NCBI GenBank assembly: GCA_964252015.1
Contig: CAXULW010000014.1
Location: forward strand, 31,313-95,312
Length of the DNA: 64,000 nt
Direction: 5' to 3'
From: CAXSBR01 sp964252015
GTDB lineage: Bacteria; Actinomycetota; Actinomycetes; Mycobacteriales; Jatrophihabitantaceae
The notes under the pieces were generated by a model. The model was not told where the DNA came from. It did not search any database and worked only from the letters and a program-made list of their open reading frames with translations. Positions 43,125-51,720 of the stretch are shown piece by piece (the stretch's first letter is position 1; the number at the start of each line of letters is the position of its first letter). The translations under genes and the position numbers were made by a program.

Positions 43125-44068
43125 ACGTCCGGGATGAGTCGATCGTGGCGGCGGCGCCCCGTCCGGTGCACCATGACGCAATGGGCAGCGTCATCTCGAA
43201 CGGCGCGGACTCCGCCGGTCCGTCGCCTGACCCCCGCGCCGGCCAGCCCGGGCAGCCGTCGGCCCCGCAGTGGCTTGCGCCGTCGGTCGTCGGCACCGCC
43301 GCCCTGCGCGAACCCAGTTCGGCCCTGGTCGCGCGTCAGCACGCCCGCCGCGACGCCGGTCTGGACGCCGACGGGCTCGACTACCCGAGGATGCGGCTGT
43401 GGGTCTTGCTGGTGCTACCGGCCGCCGTCGTCACCGCGTTGTGTCTGATCGCCCTCCTGGTGAGCGGGATGGTGGTCTGGGGCATCGCCGGAGCCGGCGC
43501 CGCGGTCATCGCCGGCGGGGCCACGGGTTACCTGACGGCCGACCGGCTCCGGATGGCCTCGAGCGAACGCCGTGAGCTCGTCGCCGACCGGTCGTGGCAT
43601 TCCGCCCAGCCGTGGCTCGGACCACTGACCCAGACGCCCGAACGCCGCCTGGTCGCCCAGGCCCAGGACGCGGTGTCCAGGCTGGTGAGCGCGCCGGCCT
43701 GGACGAGCCCCGCGTTCGACGGGCACCGTCTGCGCCTCGACCTCAAGGCTGAGCTCGACGAGATCGACGGCCAGGCCTACCGGCTCGCCGCGTCGAATCC
43801 CGCTCACGGCGCGGCCGTGCCGCCACCGGAGGCGACGGCGCACGAATCGGCCCGCGTGGCCCTGCGGCGCCGGGTGGACGCCCTGAGCGCCTACGCCGAC
43901 GACGTCTCGGCGCTGGCCCCGCCGCCGCTCTCGGCTGACAGCCAGGGTGCCAACGACGAGCACGTGCGCCGCGCCCTCACCGCGACGGTGCGCGACGAAT
44001 TAGCCACCGATCAGTGGACGGCCTTGCGCCGTGAGCTCCCGGTCGAGCGGCCGGACGGGTCGACCTGA
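43121..44068 (+). CDS. Two-helix membrane protein of unknown function
   Basis: A 315-residue protein. Residues about 92-112 (LWVLLVLPAAVVTALCLIAL) and 115-140 (MVVWGIAGAGAAVIAGGATG) are transmembrane helices, with a disordered N-terminus and a long helical cytoplasmic C-terminus. GTG at 43121 overlaps the Gre-like stop by 4 bp; ATG at 43181 would shorten it by 20 residues. No family is recognised. The coupling to the Gre-like gene is the main clue. Confidence 0.65.
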   Translation: MNVRDESIVAAAPRPVHHDAMGSVISNGADSAGPSPDPRAGQPGQPSAPQWLAPSVVGTAALREPSSALVARQHARRDAGLDADGLDYPRMRLWVLLVLPAAVVTALCLIALLVSGMVVWGIAGAGAAVIAGGATGYLTADRLRMASSERRELVADRSWHSAQPWLGPLTQTPERRLVAQAQDAVSRLVSAPAWTSPAFDGHRLRLDLKAELDEIDGQAYRLAASNPAHGAAVPPPEATAHESARVALRRRVDALSAYADDVSALAPPPLSADSQGANDEHVRRALTATVRDELATDQWTALRRELPVERPDGST

Positions 44069-44110
44069 TCGCACGTCGCGCCGTTCCCGTCCGAGGATGG
44101 CCCGACCGGG

Positions 44111-45019
44111 CTACCAGGACTGCTCGGTGGCGTAGGAACTGTTGGTGATCCGCTCGCTGTTCTCGGGGCGTTCGAACACGGACTGGACGGCCACGCGGCC
44201 GGGACCGATGAGCCGGATCCAGACGGTCCGGTAGCTGTAGGAGCTGCGGAACCAGCTGAAGCCGACGCTCTGCGGGTACTCGAGGTGCAGGTGGGCCTGG
44301 ACACCGACATCGCGGTAGACGAGCGCGCCGGGTTGGATCAGGATCGTCTCGCCCGGGGCCAGATCGCGGGTGAAGACGTTGCCCGGTGCGTGCAGCAGCA
44401 GCAGACCCGGGCCCTGCTGAGCGATGAACCGGTCACCGATGTATCCCAGCGGGTAGTGGGTTTCCCGGTCGTCACCGGAGCCGGTGGTGAACCAGATCGG
44501 GCTGGTCTCCCAGTCGTAGGTGACGTTGCCGGTCGCGGTCAGGAAACGGTGCTCGCGGACCCAGATACTCTGCCCGTGCGCCAGCGGCAGGGCCAGGATC
44601 TCGCCGGCGTGGTTGTCGGACAGGGCGATGTGCCCAGGCCCGGAACCCTGCACCATGATCAACGGCATTCCCGCCCGCATGCGCTTCCAGCCCCCGCGCA
44701 TGCCCATCGACTCCAAGCGGGCGGACGGGTCGCACCAGAGCAGGGTGTGGTGGGAGAAGTAGATCCACTGGTCACCGGCGAGGGTGAAGTCCGCCGTCGG
44801 TACCTGCTGGCCCTCGATCTGGCAGTACGACTGCCCGAACTGGATGCGGGCCATGTCGCGGATCGGCGGCTGCTTCTGCCACCCCGATCGGCTGACCGAC
44901 GCCTTGACGTCCACCGGCGCGCCGCAGAGTGGGCACGTGGGGGCCGAGGGATCGCTGGGCTGGCGGCAGTACTGGCAGTAGTAGGTCGACCCCAGCGGAG
45001 ATGCGTCGGCGACGGTCAT
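44111..45019 (-). CDS. AIM24 family protein with N-terminal zinc ribbon
   Basis: A 302-residue protein. The start carries a zinc ribbon (YYCQYCRQPSDPSAPTCPLC), followed by an AIM24 beta-fold domain: WIYFSHHTLLWCDPSARLES, MPLIMVQGSGPGHIALSDNH and RDLAPGETILIQPGALVYRD. AIM24 domains are linked to membrane organisation in mitochondria and to stress loci in bacteria; the biochemical role is unknown. It lies 4 bp downstream of a paralogue, from which it has diverged considerably. Confidence 0.88.
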   Translation of the reverse strand: MTVADASPLGSTYYCQYCRQPSDPSAPTCPLCGAPVDVKASVSRSGWQKQPPIRDMARIQFGQSYCQIEGQQVPTADFTLAGDQWIYFSHHTLLWCDPSARLESMGMRGGWKRMRAGMPLIMVQGSGPGHIALSDNHAGEILALPLAHGQSIWVREHRFLTATGNVTYDWETSPIWFTTGSGDDRETHYPLGYIGDRFIAQQGPGLLLLHAPGNVFTRDLAPGETILIQPGALVYRDVGVQAHLHLEYPQSVGFSWFRSSYSYRTVWIRLIGPGRVAVQSVFERPENSERITNSSYATEQSW

Positions 45020-45023
45020 CTCC

Positions 45024-45821
45024 TCAGTCCGAGCCGTGGTGGACGTACATCGACTGGATGCCGACCCGACCCGGGCCGGTCATCTCGGCCAGGTACATCC
45101 CGTGCCGGAACATGCCCGTCTTGAGGTTCTGCTGACGCGCCTCCATCTGCACGGTGGAATCCTTGTACAGGAAGCCTCCCGGCTCGATCAGGATGCGCTC
45201 CCCCGGCGCCAGCGTGCGCTCCAGGACGTCGCCGTTGCCGTGCAGGATGAGCATCCCCGGCGCACCCTGGGTGACGAAGCGGTCCATGTACATGCCGCCG
45301 CCGCCGTGCAGGATGTTGGTCAAGCCCTTGATGCGTACGAACGAGTAGCCGATGCTGTGCGACGCGAGCAGGAACGCGTGCTCGCGAACGTCCATCTCCA
45401 TGCCGGGATGCAGGGGAAGCACGACCATCTCCCCCGGCGCGTCGCGCGAGAACGCGACCCGCCCCGGGCCGTGGGCCAGGGAGATGCTGAACGGCATCCC
45501 ACCCATCGTGCGTTTGAACCCACCGCCGGTCTGCATCTGCGACAACGGCGCCGCTTCGTCCTTCCACAGCAACACGTGGTGTTCGAAGTAGACCGCGTCG
45601 CCCGGGGCCAGGCTGATCTCCGCCACCGGGACGAGCTCGCCCTCGACCTGGCAGGTGCTGTTGGAGAACCGGAACTCGGTCATGTCCCGTAGCCGAGGGG
45701 CTTCCTTCCAACCCGAGTCGCTGACCTTGTCCCGCACATCCAGCGGCGCCCCGCAGGTCAGACAGCTGGCCGTCTCGGGCGGATTCTGCCCATGGCACCA
45801 CTGGCATTCGATTCGGTCCAT
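45024..45821 (-). CDS. AIM24 family protein with N-terminal zinc ribbon, paralogue
   Basis: A 265-residue paralogue of the downstream gene. The ribbon is IECQWCHGQNPPETASCLTC, and the AIM24 domain has VYFEHHVLLWKDEAAPLSQM, MPFSISLAHGPGRVAFSRDA and RTLAPGERILIEPGGFLYKD. It shares the SGWK-RDM linker with its partner. The two likely form a heteromer or act on related targets. It is divergent from the SPFH gene across 240 bp, so the three may share a regulator. Confidence 0.88.
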   Translation of the reverse strand: MDRIECQWCHGQNPPETASCLTCGAPLDVRDKVSDSGWKEAPRLRDMTEFRFSNSTCQVEGELVPVAEISLAPGDAVYFEHHVLLWKDEAAPLSQMQTGGGFKRTMGGMPFSISLAHGPGRVAFSRDAPGEMVVLPLHPGMEMDVREHAFLLASHSIGYSFVRIKGLTNILHGGGGMYMDRFVTQGAPGMLILHGNGDVLERTLAPGERILIEPGGFLYKDSTVQMEARQQNLKTGMFRHGMYLAEMTGPGRVGIQSMYVHHGSD

Positions 45822-46061
45822 CCGAGCCCCTTCTTCCAGAGCGGACCGCGCCCGAACCGGCTACGAGCCAGGATTCGGTGGGTGCCGGGCATCACGAAGC
45901 TAGCAGCCCGGTCCTTTCCCCGGGCAGGCCCTGAGCAAACTCGCAGCAGCCGCGGAATTAGTGCGGTTGGCGTTCCTTGCGCGGGCCTGCGGACGGTACG
46001 GTTTCGACCACGGCGGGCTTATCCAGAACCGTCCGACGGTCTGATCATTCGGAGGCATCCC

Positions 46062-47249
46062 GTGGCCCTGCTCGGACGCGAATTCATCGCGGTACCCGAT
46101 TCACACAAGAACCAGCTCGTCTACAAGTGGCCGGACGTGAGCATCCGCCGCTTCACCCGCGCCATCGTGGCCGCCGACGAACTGGCTTTCTTCGTCAACA
46201 CCGGCAAGGTCGTCCAGACCATGGGCCCGGGCCGGCACCAGATCGACGCCGACGAGCTGCCCGGACTGGGCATGTTCGTGGACCTGGCCACGGCCGGACG
46301 GGCCTACCGGGCCGAGCTGTTCTTCATCTCCAACCGCGAGTTCCCCGGGTTCACCTTCGGCGGGCGCGTGGACGACGTGCAGGACCCGCAGACCGGGCTC
46401 ATCGTCACCTTGCGGGTGTTCGGCGACTACGCCATCCGGGTCACCGATCCCATCGTGCTGATCACCAACCTGCTGGGCACCGTGGACGTCACCGACAACA
46501 GCCGCGTCAGCAACTGGGTCAGCGACCAATTGCTCAAGGTGATGCGCACGGACATCACCACCCAGATCGTCCGCAACGGCTGGCCGATCCTCGGTCTGTC
46601 CGCGTACACCGAGGACATCGAGCGTTCGGTGATCGTCAAGGCCAACGAGCAGCTCACCAACTACGGCGTGGCCATCACCCGGATGGGTAACTTCGACGTC
46701 AACCTCAGCCCCGAGGACAGCACCTCGCTCAAACGCCTGGCCCGCGACACCAGCTACTCGCGCCTGGCCGGCAGTTTCAACCAGTACGCCGCGGGCGAGA
46801 TGCAGATCGGCGCGGGCGAGGGGATGGCCCAGGGCGGCGGCGCGGTATCGGGCGCGTTCCTCGGCGCCGGCCTGGGGATCGGCGGCGGTGGCGGCGCGCA
46901 GTACCCGCCTACGGCGCCCCCGCCGTCCGGTTTCGCCGGCGGTGGCCCGAGTGCCTACCAGGGCCCGCCGCCCCCCGGCGGCCAACCGCAGGGTCAGCCC
47001 CAGCCCGCGTTGCCGTCCGGACCGGATCCCGCCGCTGCTGGGGCGAACGCCGCGGCGCCCGAAGCGCAGACCGCCGCCTGCCCGTCGTGCCAGGCCGCCA
47101 ACTCCGCCGGCGCCAAGTTCTGTCAGAACTGCGGCCAGCCGATGGCGCCGCCCAAGGTGCACTGCACCAACTGCGGGACCGAGCTGGCCCCCGGGGCCAA
47201 GTTCTGCCCTGAGTGCGGCACCCCGGCCGGTGGTCCGCCGGCGTCCTGA
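46062..47249 (+). CDS. SPFH/virion-core-like protein with two C-terminal zinc ribbons
   Basis: A 395-residue protein. Residues 1-250 form an SPFH (band 7) domain of the YdjI-like group: VALLGREFIAVPDSHKNQLV, NTGKVVQTMGPGRHQIDADE and GVAITRMGNFDVNLSPED. A Gly/Pro/Gln-rich linker follows, then two ribbons, CPSCQAANSAGAKFCQNC and CTNCGTELAPGAKFCPEC. There is no transmembrane helix, so it is cytoplasmic or membrane-peripheral. GTG at 46062 follows GGAGG. Its partner genes are the divergent AIM24 pair. Confidence 0.9.
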   Translation: MALLGREFIAVPDSHKNQLVYKWPDVSIRRFTRAIVAADELAFFVNTGKVVQTMGPGRHQIDADELPGLGMFVDLATAGRAYRAELFFISNREFPGFTFGGRVDDVQDPQTGLIVTLRVFGDYAIRVTDPIVLITNLLGTVDVTDNSRVSNWVSDQLLKVMRTDITTQIVRNGWPILGLSAYTEDIERSVIVKANEQLTNYGVAITRMGNFDVNLSPEDSTSLKRLARDTSYSRLAGSFNQYAAGEMQIGAGEGMAQGGGAVSGAFLGAGLGIGGGGGAQYPPTAPPPSGFAGGGPSAYQGPPPPGGQPQGQPQPALPSGPDPAAAGANAAAPEAQTAACPSCQAANSAGAKFCQNCGQPMAPPKVHCTNCGTELAPGAKFCPECGTPAGGPPAS

Positions 47250-47553
47250 CCCGTGCTCGCAGCCGCAGCGTTGGCCCCGTAGCCGTCCCGACACGCCGAA
47301 ACGTGACTGCACCGGGGCCAGCAGCGTCTGGCTGGCGGGTGTCTCGGCCACCGCAGGTGATCTTTCGGCCCAACCCGGAGGTTGTGGACGCCAGTTGTGC
47401 GGGGTCGCGCAGCGGGCGGCATACTGCAAGCGCCACCGCCTGCGTCCCGACGGTGGCTCAGGCCGATGCCCCCGAGACCTGAGCGGTAGTCGCGTTTGAC
47501 GCTGCCCACCATCGGTCCGTGAACCGCGGACGCACGAACACGGGGTGGGCAAG
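47250..47553. other. Intergenic stretch upstream of the TetR gene
   Basis: No gene or RNA is recognised in this 304-bp stretch. GGCCCCG near 47272 and CGGGGCC near 47312 could pair, but the loop is over 30 bases, so it is a weak terminator candidate. The TetR promoter and operator should lie near its right end. Confidence 0.3.
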
Positions 47554-48210
47554 ATGTCACGGGGTGGGCAGACCAGTCAGGGCAATGCCGACCGGCGGTT
47601 GCAGATGTTGCGCGCCGCGGCCGAGGTGATGAGCGAACGCGGTTTCTCCGAGACTCGCATCGCTGACGTGGCCGCGCGGGCCGGGGCGAGCTCGCCGCTG
47701 ATCATCTACTACTTCGGCACCAAGAATCGGCTGTTGCTCGACGCGCTGAGGTTCTCCGAGACGTCGTTGTTCGAGCAGCTCGCCCAGATGATGGCCGATG
47801 TCCCCGCGGTGCGCGACCGGCTGTCCATGCTGATCCGGTGGACCTGCCTGCCGCACGAGACGGATCTGATCCCCGCCATCTGGGGACTATGGCTCGACCT
47901 CTGGGCCCAGGCGATCCGGCACGAAGAAGTCGCCCGCGGGCGAGCCGAGCTGGACGATCGGTGGCGTTCGGTCATCGCCGAGATCGTCGAGGCGGGCCGG
48001 CGCGACGGCGACATCGGTGACGTCGACGCGCGGCGCTTTGCCATCACGTTCGCCGCGCTTCTGGACGGGCTGTCCATCCAGGTGGCCCTGTCCGACGCCG
48101 AGGTCGACGGGGACACCGCGTACGAGATCGCCATGGCGTTCGTGGAACGCGAACTGGCCCTGACCTTGCCCCGGGTGGACCGTCGGCAGAGCGTCACCGC
48201 CGGTGGCTGA
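47554..48210 (+). CDS. TetR family transcriptional regulator
   Basis: A 218-residue repressor. The HTH is ADVAARAGASSPLIIYYFGT with the typical FGTKNRLLLDALR sequel, and the ligand domain includes TCLPHETDLIPAIWGLWLDL. The C-terminal region resembles the BetI-type ligand domain (ARRFAITFAALLDGLSIQVA). ATG at 47554 (MSRGGQTSQ) is chosen; a GTG at 47545 is in frame. Its ligand and target are unknown, and the upstream SPFH gene is separated by 304 bp. Confidence 0.92.
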   Translation: MSRGGQTSQGNADRRLQMLRAAAEVMSERGFSETRIADVAARAGASSPLIIYYFGTKNRLLLDALRFSETSLFEQLAQMMADVPAVRDRLSMLIRWTCLPHETDLIPAIWGLWLDLWAQAIRHEEVARGRAELDDRWRSVIAEIVEAGRRDGDIGDVDARRFAITFAALLDGLSIQVALSDAEVDGDTAYEIAMAFVERELALTLPRVDRRQSVTAGG

Positions 48211-48279
48211 GACGGTCCGGACCGTGGCCGGACGGGGCGGTTGGGCCCCAATACTGGCCCCATGCGTTAGCTTCGGTGG

Positions 48280-48978
48280 GTGAGCGATCGCCGCGCGTCC
48301 TATCCGCTGGTCTGGGTCGATTGCGAAATGACCGGTCTCGACCTCAACCGCGACGCGATGATCGAGATCGCCGTCATCGTCACCGACGCCGACCTGCAGC
48401 CGCTGGATCCGGGCATCGACATCGTCATCCACGCCGACGACGAGCTGCTCGACACGATGGTGCCCGTGGTGCAGGAGATGCACGCGTCCTCGGGGCTGAC
48501 CGAGGAAGTGCGGCGCTCCACGGTGACCCTGGCCGACGCGCAGGCCCAGGTGCTCAAGTACGTCCAGCGGTTCGTCGCCGAGCGGCGCACCGCACCTCTG
48601 TGCGGCAACTCCATCAGCACCGACCGCGGCTTCATCACCCGGGACATGGCGGAGCTGGACGACTACCTGCACTACCGGATGATCGACGTCTCCTCGATCA
48701 AGGAGCTGGCCCGGCGTTGGTTCCCGCGGATCTACTTCGGCCAGCCGGCCAAAGGGCTGGCCCACCGGGCTCTGGCCGACATCATCGAAAGCATTGAGGA
48801 GTTGGCCTACTACCGGCGCACGATGTTCGTCGCTCCGCCCGGGCCCACCAGCGCGGCGATCGAGGCGGCGGTGGTCGGGCCGGACCGGTCCAACGGGCAC
48901 GCCGCGCCCGCGGGACCGACCTCAGCCGGGACTGCCCCGGCGGACGATCCGGGTTCGACCACACTGCCGCTAGACTGA
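48280..48978 (+). CDS. orn: Oligoribonuclease
   Basis: A 232-residue DEDDh 3'-5' exonuclease that clears 2-5-nt RNAs, including pGpG from c-di-GMP breakdown. WVDCEMTGLDLNRDAMIEIA holds the first D and E, NSISTDRGF supplies the next Asp and HRALADIIES holds the His and last Asp. About 35 C-terminal residues are an Ala/Pro/Gly extension. GTG at 48280. tRNA-His follows, as in mycobacteria. Confidence 0.95.
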   Translation: MSDRRASYPLVWVDCEMTGLDLNRDAMIEIAVIVTDADLQPLDPGIDIVIHADDELLDTMVPVVQEMHASSGLTEEVRRSTVTLADAQAQVLKYVQRFVAERRTAPLCGNSISTDRGFITRDMAELDDYLHYRMIDVSSIKELARRWFPRIYFGQPAKGLAHRALADIIESIEELAYYRRTMFVAPPGPTSAAIEAAVVGPDRSNGHAAPAGPTSAGTAPADDPGSTTLPLD

Positions 48979-49006
48979 TCGCGCCTGAGCCCCTGGCTCG
49001 GGTCAT

Positions 49007-49083
49007 GGTGGGTGTAGCTCAGACGGTAGAGCACTGGGTTGTGATCCCAGGTGTCGCGGGTTCGAGCCCCGTCACTCACCCCA
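49007..49083 (+). tRNA. tRNA-His (GTG)
   Basis: A cloverleaf with acceptor GTGGGTG/CACTCAC, an encoded extra G at -1 (49007) opposite discriminator C (49080), and CCA encoded at 49081-49083. Anticodon stem CTGGG/CCCAG with loop TTGTGAT gives GTG. T arm CGGGTTCGAGCCCCG. Confidence 0.96.
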
Positions 49084-49087
49084 TCTG

Positions 49088-49118
49088 CGCAGGCCCCGGT
49101 TCACCCCCGGGGCCTGCG
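49088..49118 (+). terminator. Terminator hairpin after tRNA-His
   Basis: CGCAGGCCCCGG (49088-49099) and CCGGGGCCTGCG (49107-49118) pair perfectly over 12 bp with a 7-base loop, 5 bp after the encoded CCA. Confidence 0.85.
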
Positions 49119-49241
49119 GCACGTCGCAGTCACGTCGCAGTCCACCGGACCCCGGGCGACGTTTGGACGGGGTGCGTTCGTACGGTTGGTCCGGCTGACC
49201 CGTGCTAACGTTTTGCCTCGTGCGCGTCCACGCCGCACAAC

Positions 49242-49317
<76 letters not shown>

Positions 49318-49860
49318 CCGGACGTCCAGCCGCTTTGGTCTTCGCTGCGGCGCGGAGTCAGTCTCCGCTGCGGCCTGGAGTCGTTTCCTGGCTGCGATCG
49401 ATCACGGGTTGGCCTCACATGTCCTCGGGAATGCCCTGCCAGCTTGCGCCAGCAGTCGCAGGCTAGGCGGCGTCGAGACCGACACCGCCGGAGACTGCTG
49501 TCGGTGAGGCAGATCGCCGAACGGTCGAGCCTCTAGAAGCCGACCGCCGTCACGACGCCCGCGACAAGTATCAGCAATGCCCGCCCGTCGCGCAGCCGGG
49601 GCACCGATGACGACGGGGTTCAAGTGTCGCGGTTGGGCAACGCGGTGTTGAGGTCGTCGCCGACCCAGGTTCGCGCATGCCCGGTAAGAGTCCTCACGAA
49701 CCGCCGGACTCCATTTTTGTCCATCCGCGAGATTCAAGTGCCCAAATCTCAAGATCCGGTTTGGGTGGTCGATTACGGGAACGGGCAGGGACAGGCCGGC
49801 TCGTTGTCGTACGAGTGCCACACCAATTCGGCTCACTGGCACCATAACCGGAAGGTCGCC
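49318..49860. other. Non-coding stretch right of tRNA-Lys
   Basis: No convincing gene in 540 bp. Two imperfect 23-bp copies (CGCTGCGGCGCGGAGTCAGT and CGCTGCGGCCTGGAGTCGTT) lie at about 49344-49392. Base composition falls toward the right. I looked for a duplicated tRNA-Lys 3' end, as an integration site would leave, and did not find one nearby. Confidence 0.35.
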
Positions 49861-50367
49861 ATGAAAAAGATCGTCATCACTGCCCTCCTTGCCGCCACCT
49901 CTGTCGCCGCGCTAAGCGCTTGCAGTGCGGACAGCAGCGCCAACGCCGGTGGCACCACGACACAAGCACCCACCTCGAAATCAAAGGCTCCGGCGACCAA
50001 GAAGGCTGTGGCCACTACAAAGGCTGTGGCCACACCGAAGGCTCCGGCCAAGCCGAAGTACACGGTCGCCGAGCAAAACGCGATCAAGTCCGCCCTGTCC
50101 TACCTGAGTTATTCCGGCTTCAGTAGGGTTGGTCTCATTGACCAACTGTCCTCCAAGGCTGGCGAGGGCTTCAAAATGTCCGACGCTGTGTTCGCGGTCA
50201 ACCACATCAAGGTCGACTGGAACAAGGAGGCCGTTGAGTCGGCAAAGTCTTACCTGAACTCGGGTGCTTTCTCACGTGCCGGCCTCATAGACCAACTGTC
50301 CTCCAAGGCGGGTGAGGGGTTCACGCTTGCCCAGGCGACGTACGCCGCGAACCACGTCGGACTCTGA
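49861..50367 (+). CDS. Ltp-family lipoprotein (superinfection-exclusion type)
   Basis: A 168-residue lipoprotein. The signal peptide MKKIVITALLAATSVAALSA ends at a lipobox (LSAC, Cys21). A Thr/Lys/Ala/Pro linker follows with KAVATTKAVATPKAPAKPK repeats. Two tandem copies of a helical repeat make up the rest (NAIKSALSYLSYSGFSRVGL and ESAKSYLNSGAFSRAGL, each followed by IDQLSSKAGEGF), the Ltp fold (PF07553). In phage TP-J34 this family blocks DNA injection by superinfecting phage. GGAAGG precedes ATG 49861. Function here is inferred. Confidence 0.85.
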   Translation: MKKIVITALLAATSVAALSACSADSSANAGGTTTQAPTSKSKAPATKKAVATTKAVATPKAPAKPKYTVAEQNAIKSALSYLSYSGFSRVGLIDQLSSKAGEGFKMSDAVFAVNHIKVDWNKEAVESAKSYLNSGAFSRAGLIDQLSSKAGEGFTLAQATYAANHVGL

Positions 50368-50384
50368 CACTCGACCAGCTCCAC

Positions 50385-50711
50385 CTACATGGCGATACCG
50401 AGAAAGGTGACTATGGCGCGGTTGAGCCGGACGACGTCCGCGTCGGTCAAAGCGCCGATACGAGCGCCGAGCTTGCTCCGCCGCACGGTCGTTATCTTGT
50501 CCACCATCAGCCGGCTTTCCTCCGATAGGCCGGTCCGCTCGGTGCTTGCCACCTCTACCCGGAACAGTGGAGCATCGGTCGGATCGGTTGTGAACGGGCA
50601 GATCGTCACTGAATCGGTCTCGAAATAATCAGCCTGAACGATGACTGCCGGGCGGGGCTTTCCTGCGTAGCCAGACCCACCGGACACCGTCCATACCTCG
50701 CCGCGCCTCAC
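50385..50711 (-). CDS. MazF/PemK family mRNA-interferase toxin
   Basis: A 108-residue CcdB-fold toxin. RRGEVWTVSGGSGYAGKPRP is the conserved start with Arg in the RRGEVW motif, and VTICPFTTDPTDAPLFRVEV and LMVDKITTVRRSKLG are core strands. It should cleave mRNA at short motifs. Its GTG overlaps the antitoxin's stop (GTGA), the normal antitoxin-toxin order. The last base lies 17 bp from the convergent Ltp gene. Confidence 0.93.
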   Translation of the reverse strand: MRRGEVWTVSGGSGYAGKPRPAVIVQADYFETDSVTICPFTTDPTDAPLFRVEVASTERTGLSEESRLMVDKITTVRRSKLGARIGALTDADVVRLNRAIVTFLGIAM

Positions 50712-50923
50712 TCCCCGGGCCAGTCAGAGACGTCATCCACGAATCTTTGGTCGACGTCAGCCCCCGCACTCAAGGCGACAGCTCGGGCCTGCCGCCGCGC
50801 CTCACGTGCAAACCCCGGCGCCCGAATATCCGGGACCCAGATCTGAATAGGTCGCAGTCCCTGAGCGCGTAGCCGGGCTCGATACGCCGTCACGCGGCTT
50901 CGGGTATCGGACACATGGATCAC
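50708..50923 (-). CDS. MazE-family antitoxin
   Basis: A 71-residue antitoxin with the LRAQGLRPIQIWVPDIRAPG signature followed by FAREARRQARAVA and a C-terminal DVSDWPGE toxin-binding tail. GTG at 50923 or 50914 (VSDTRSRVTAYR, closer to family starts) could begin translation. It normally neutralises the toxin and represses the operon; a perfect palindrome lies just upstream. Confidence 0.9.
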   Translation of the reverse strand: MIHVSDTRSRVTAYRARLRAQGLRPIQIWVPDIRAPGFAREARRQARAVALSAGADVDQRFVDDVSDWPGE

Positions 50924-50931
50924 CGCCTTCG

Positions 50932-50943
50932 GTTACATGTAAC
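50932..50943. promoter_or_regulatory. 12-bp palindrome upstream of mazEF, candidate operator
   Basis: GTTACATGTAAC is a perfect 12-bp palindrome 8 bp before the antitoxin GTG at 50923. Such sites commonly serve autoregulation by the toxin-antitoxin complex. Binding is inferred. Confidence 0.6.
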
Positions 50944-51096
50944 ACTAGCCAGGCCGGGTCGACTAGGTTTCCGGCGGTGCTAGAGACATTTGCTGGTAAG
51001 CCTGCTCCTTAGGAGGCCGCGGGATTGCCCAGAATTCGGTACATCCGCGCCGGCCGCTCAGGCCTGCACACCATCCGAGCGTGGGACAATCGAAGG

Positions 51097-51387
51097 GTGA
51101 CGAAGCGGAGCCGGTACTGGCTGGTGGCGGTGGGGGCGGCTCTGGTGCTGGATCTGGCCCTGACGGTGCACACCGCGCTCACCTGGAAGCATGTGGCCAA
51201 CGGGCCGAGCGTGATGCCGGCCGGCGAGCTGCTGGGCTGGTTCCTGGCCGTGTTCCTGCTCGGCTGGGTGACGTTGATCGTCATCGGCGCCGTGCGGGCG
51301 CCGCGGTCACGGGGGTGGGTCGATCCGACCCGGCAAGCGCGAATGGCTCCGCACAAGCCGGTGAACATCCGGCGCACGCGCCCCTAA
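51097..51387 (+). CDS. Small two-helix membrane protein
   Basis: A 96-residue protein with hydrophobic segments YWLVAVGAALVLDLALTVHT and ELLGWFLAVFLLGWVTLIVI, and a basic C-terminal tail. GTG at 51097 (VTKRSRYW) follows GAAGG. No family is recognised and no operon partner is clear. Confidence 0.5.
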   Translation: MTKRSRYWLVAVGAALVLDLALTVHTALTWKHVANGPSVMPAGELLGWFLAVFLLGWVTLIVIGAVRAPRSRGWVDPTRQARMAPHKPVNIRRTRP

Positions 51388-51453
51388 CGATCGGTCTGCG
51401 CGGCAACGAGATGCGGGCCGCCGGGTACGAACCCGGCGACCCGACGTGCACCC

Positions 51454-51636
51454 TCAGTCGGTCTGGTCGTCGAGCGTGGCCTCGGACGCGTGGTTGCGAA
51501 TGGACTCGATTCCGTTCAGCGCGGCCGCCTTCGTGTTGTACGTCTCGCTGGATGCGATCACTTGGCCGTTCGACGCCTTGAGGTTGAAGTGGTAGCCCCC
51601 CGACGCCGTCTTGGTGAGTTCGAACTTGCCCGCCAT
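51454..51636 (-). CDS. DUF1508 / YegP family protein
   Basis: A 60-residue protein beginning MAGKFELTKTASGGYHFNLK with SSETYNTKAAALNGIESIRN after, the YegP (UPF0339) fold in a single copy. Some members are found in stress or mobile contexts. Function unknown. GGGGACTGAC precedes the ATG. Confidence 0.9.
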   Translation of the reverse strand: MAGKFELTKTASGGYHFNLKASNGQVIASSETYNTKAAALNGIESIRNHASEATLDDQTD

Positions 51637-51720
51637 GTCAGTCCCCTTTGATCCTCGGTCGCCACACGCCGCCGGTCGCGGGCATGGTGTCGAAACCGTA
51701 ACGGCATTGGCTGGCTGCGG

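Noticed and set aside
49318..51720. Prophage or integrative element at tRNA-Lys
   Set aside because: No integrase, excisionase or duplicated tRNA 3' end was found, so only a small accessory pocket is claimed.
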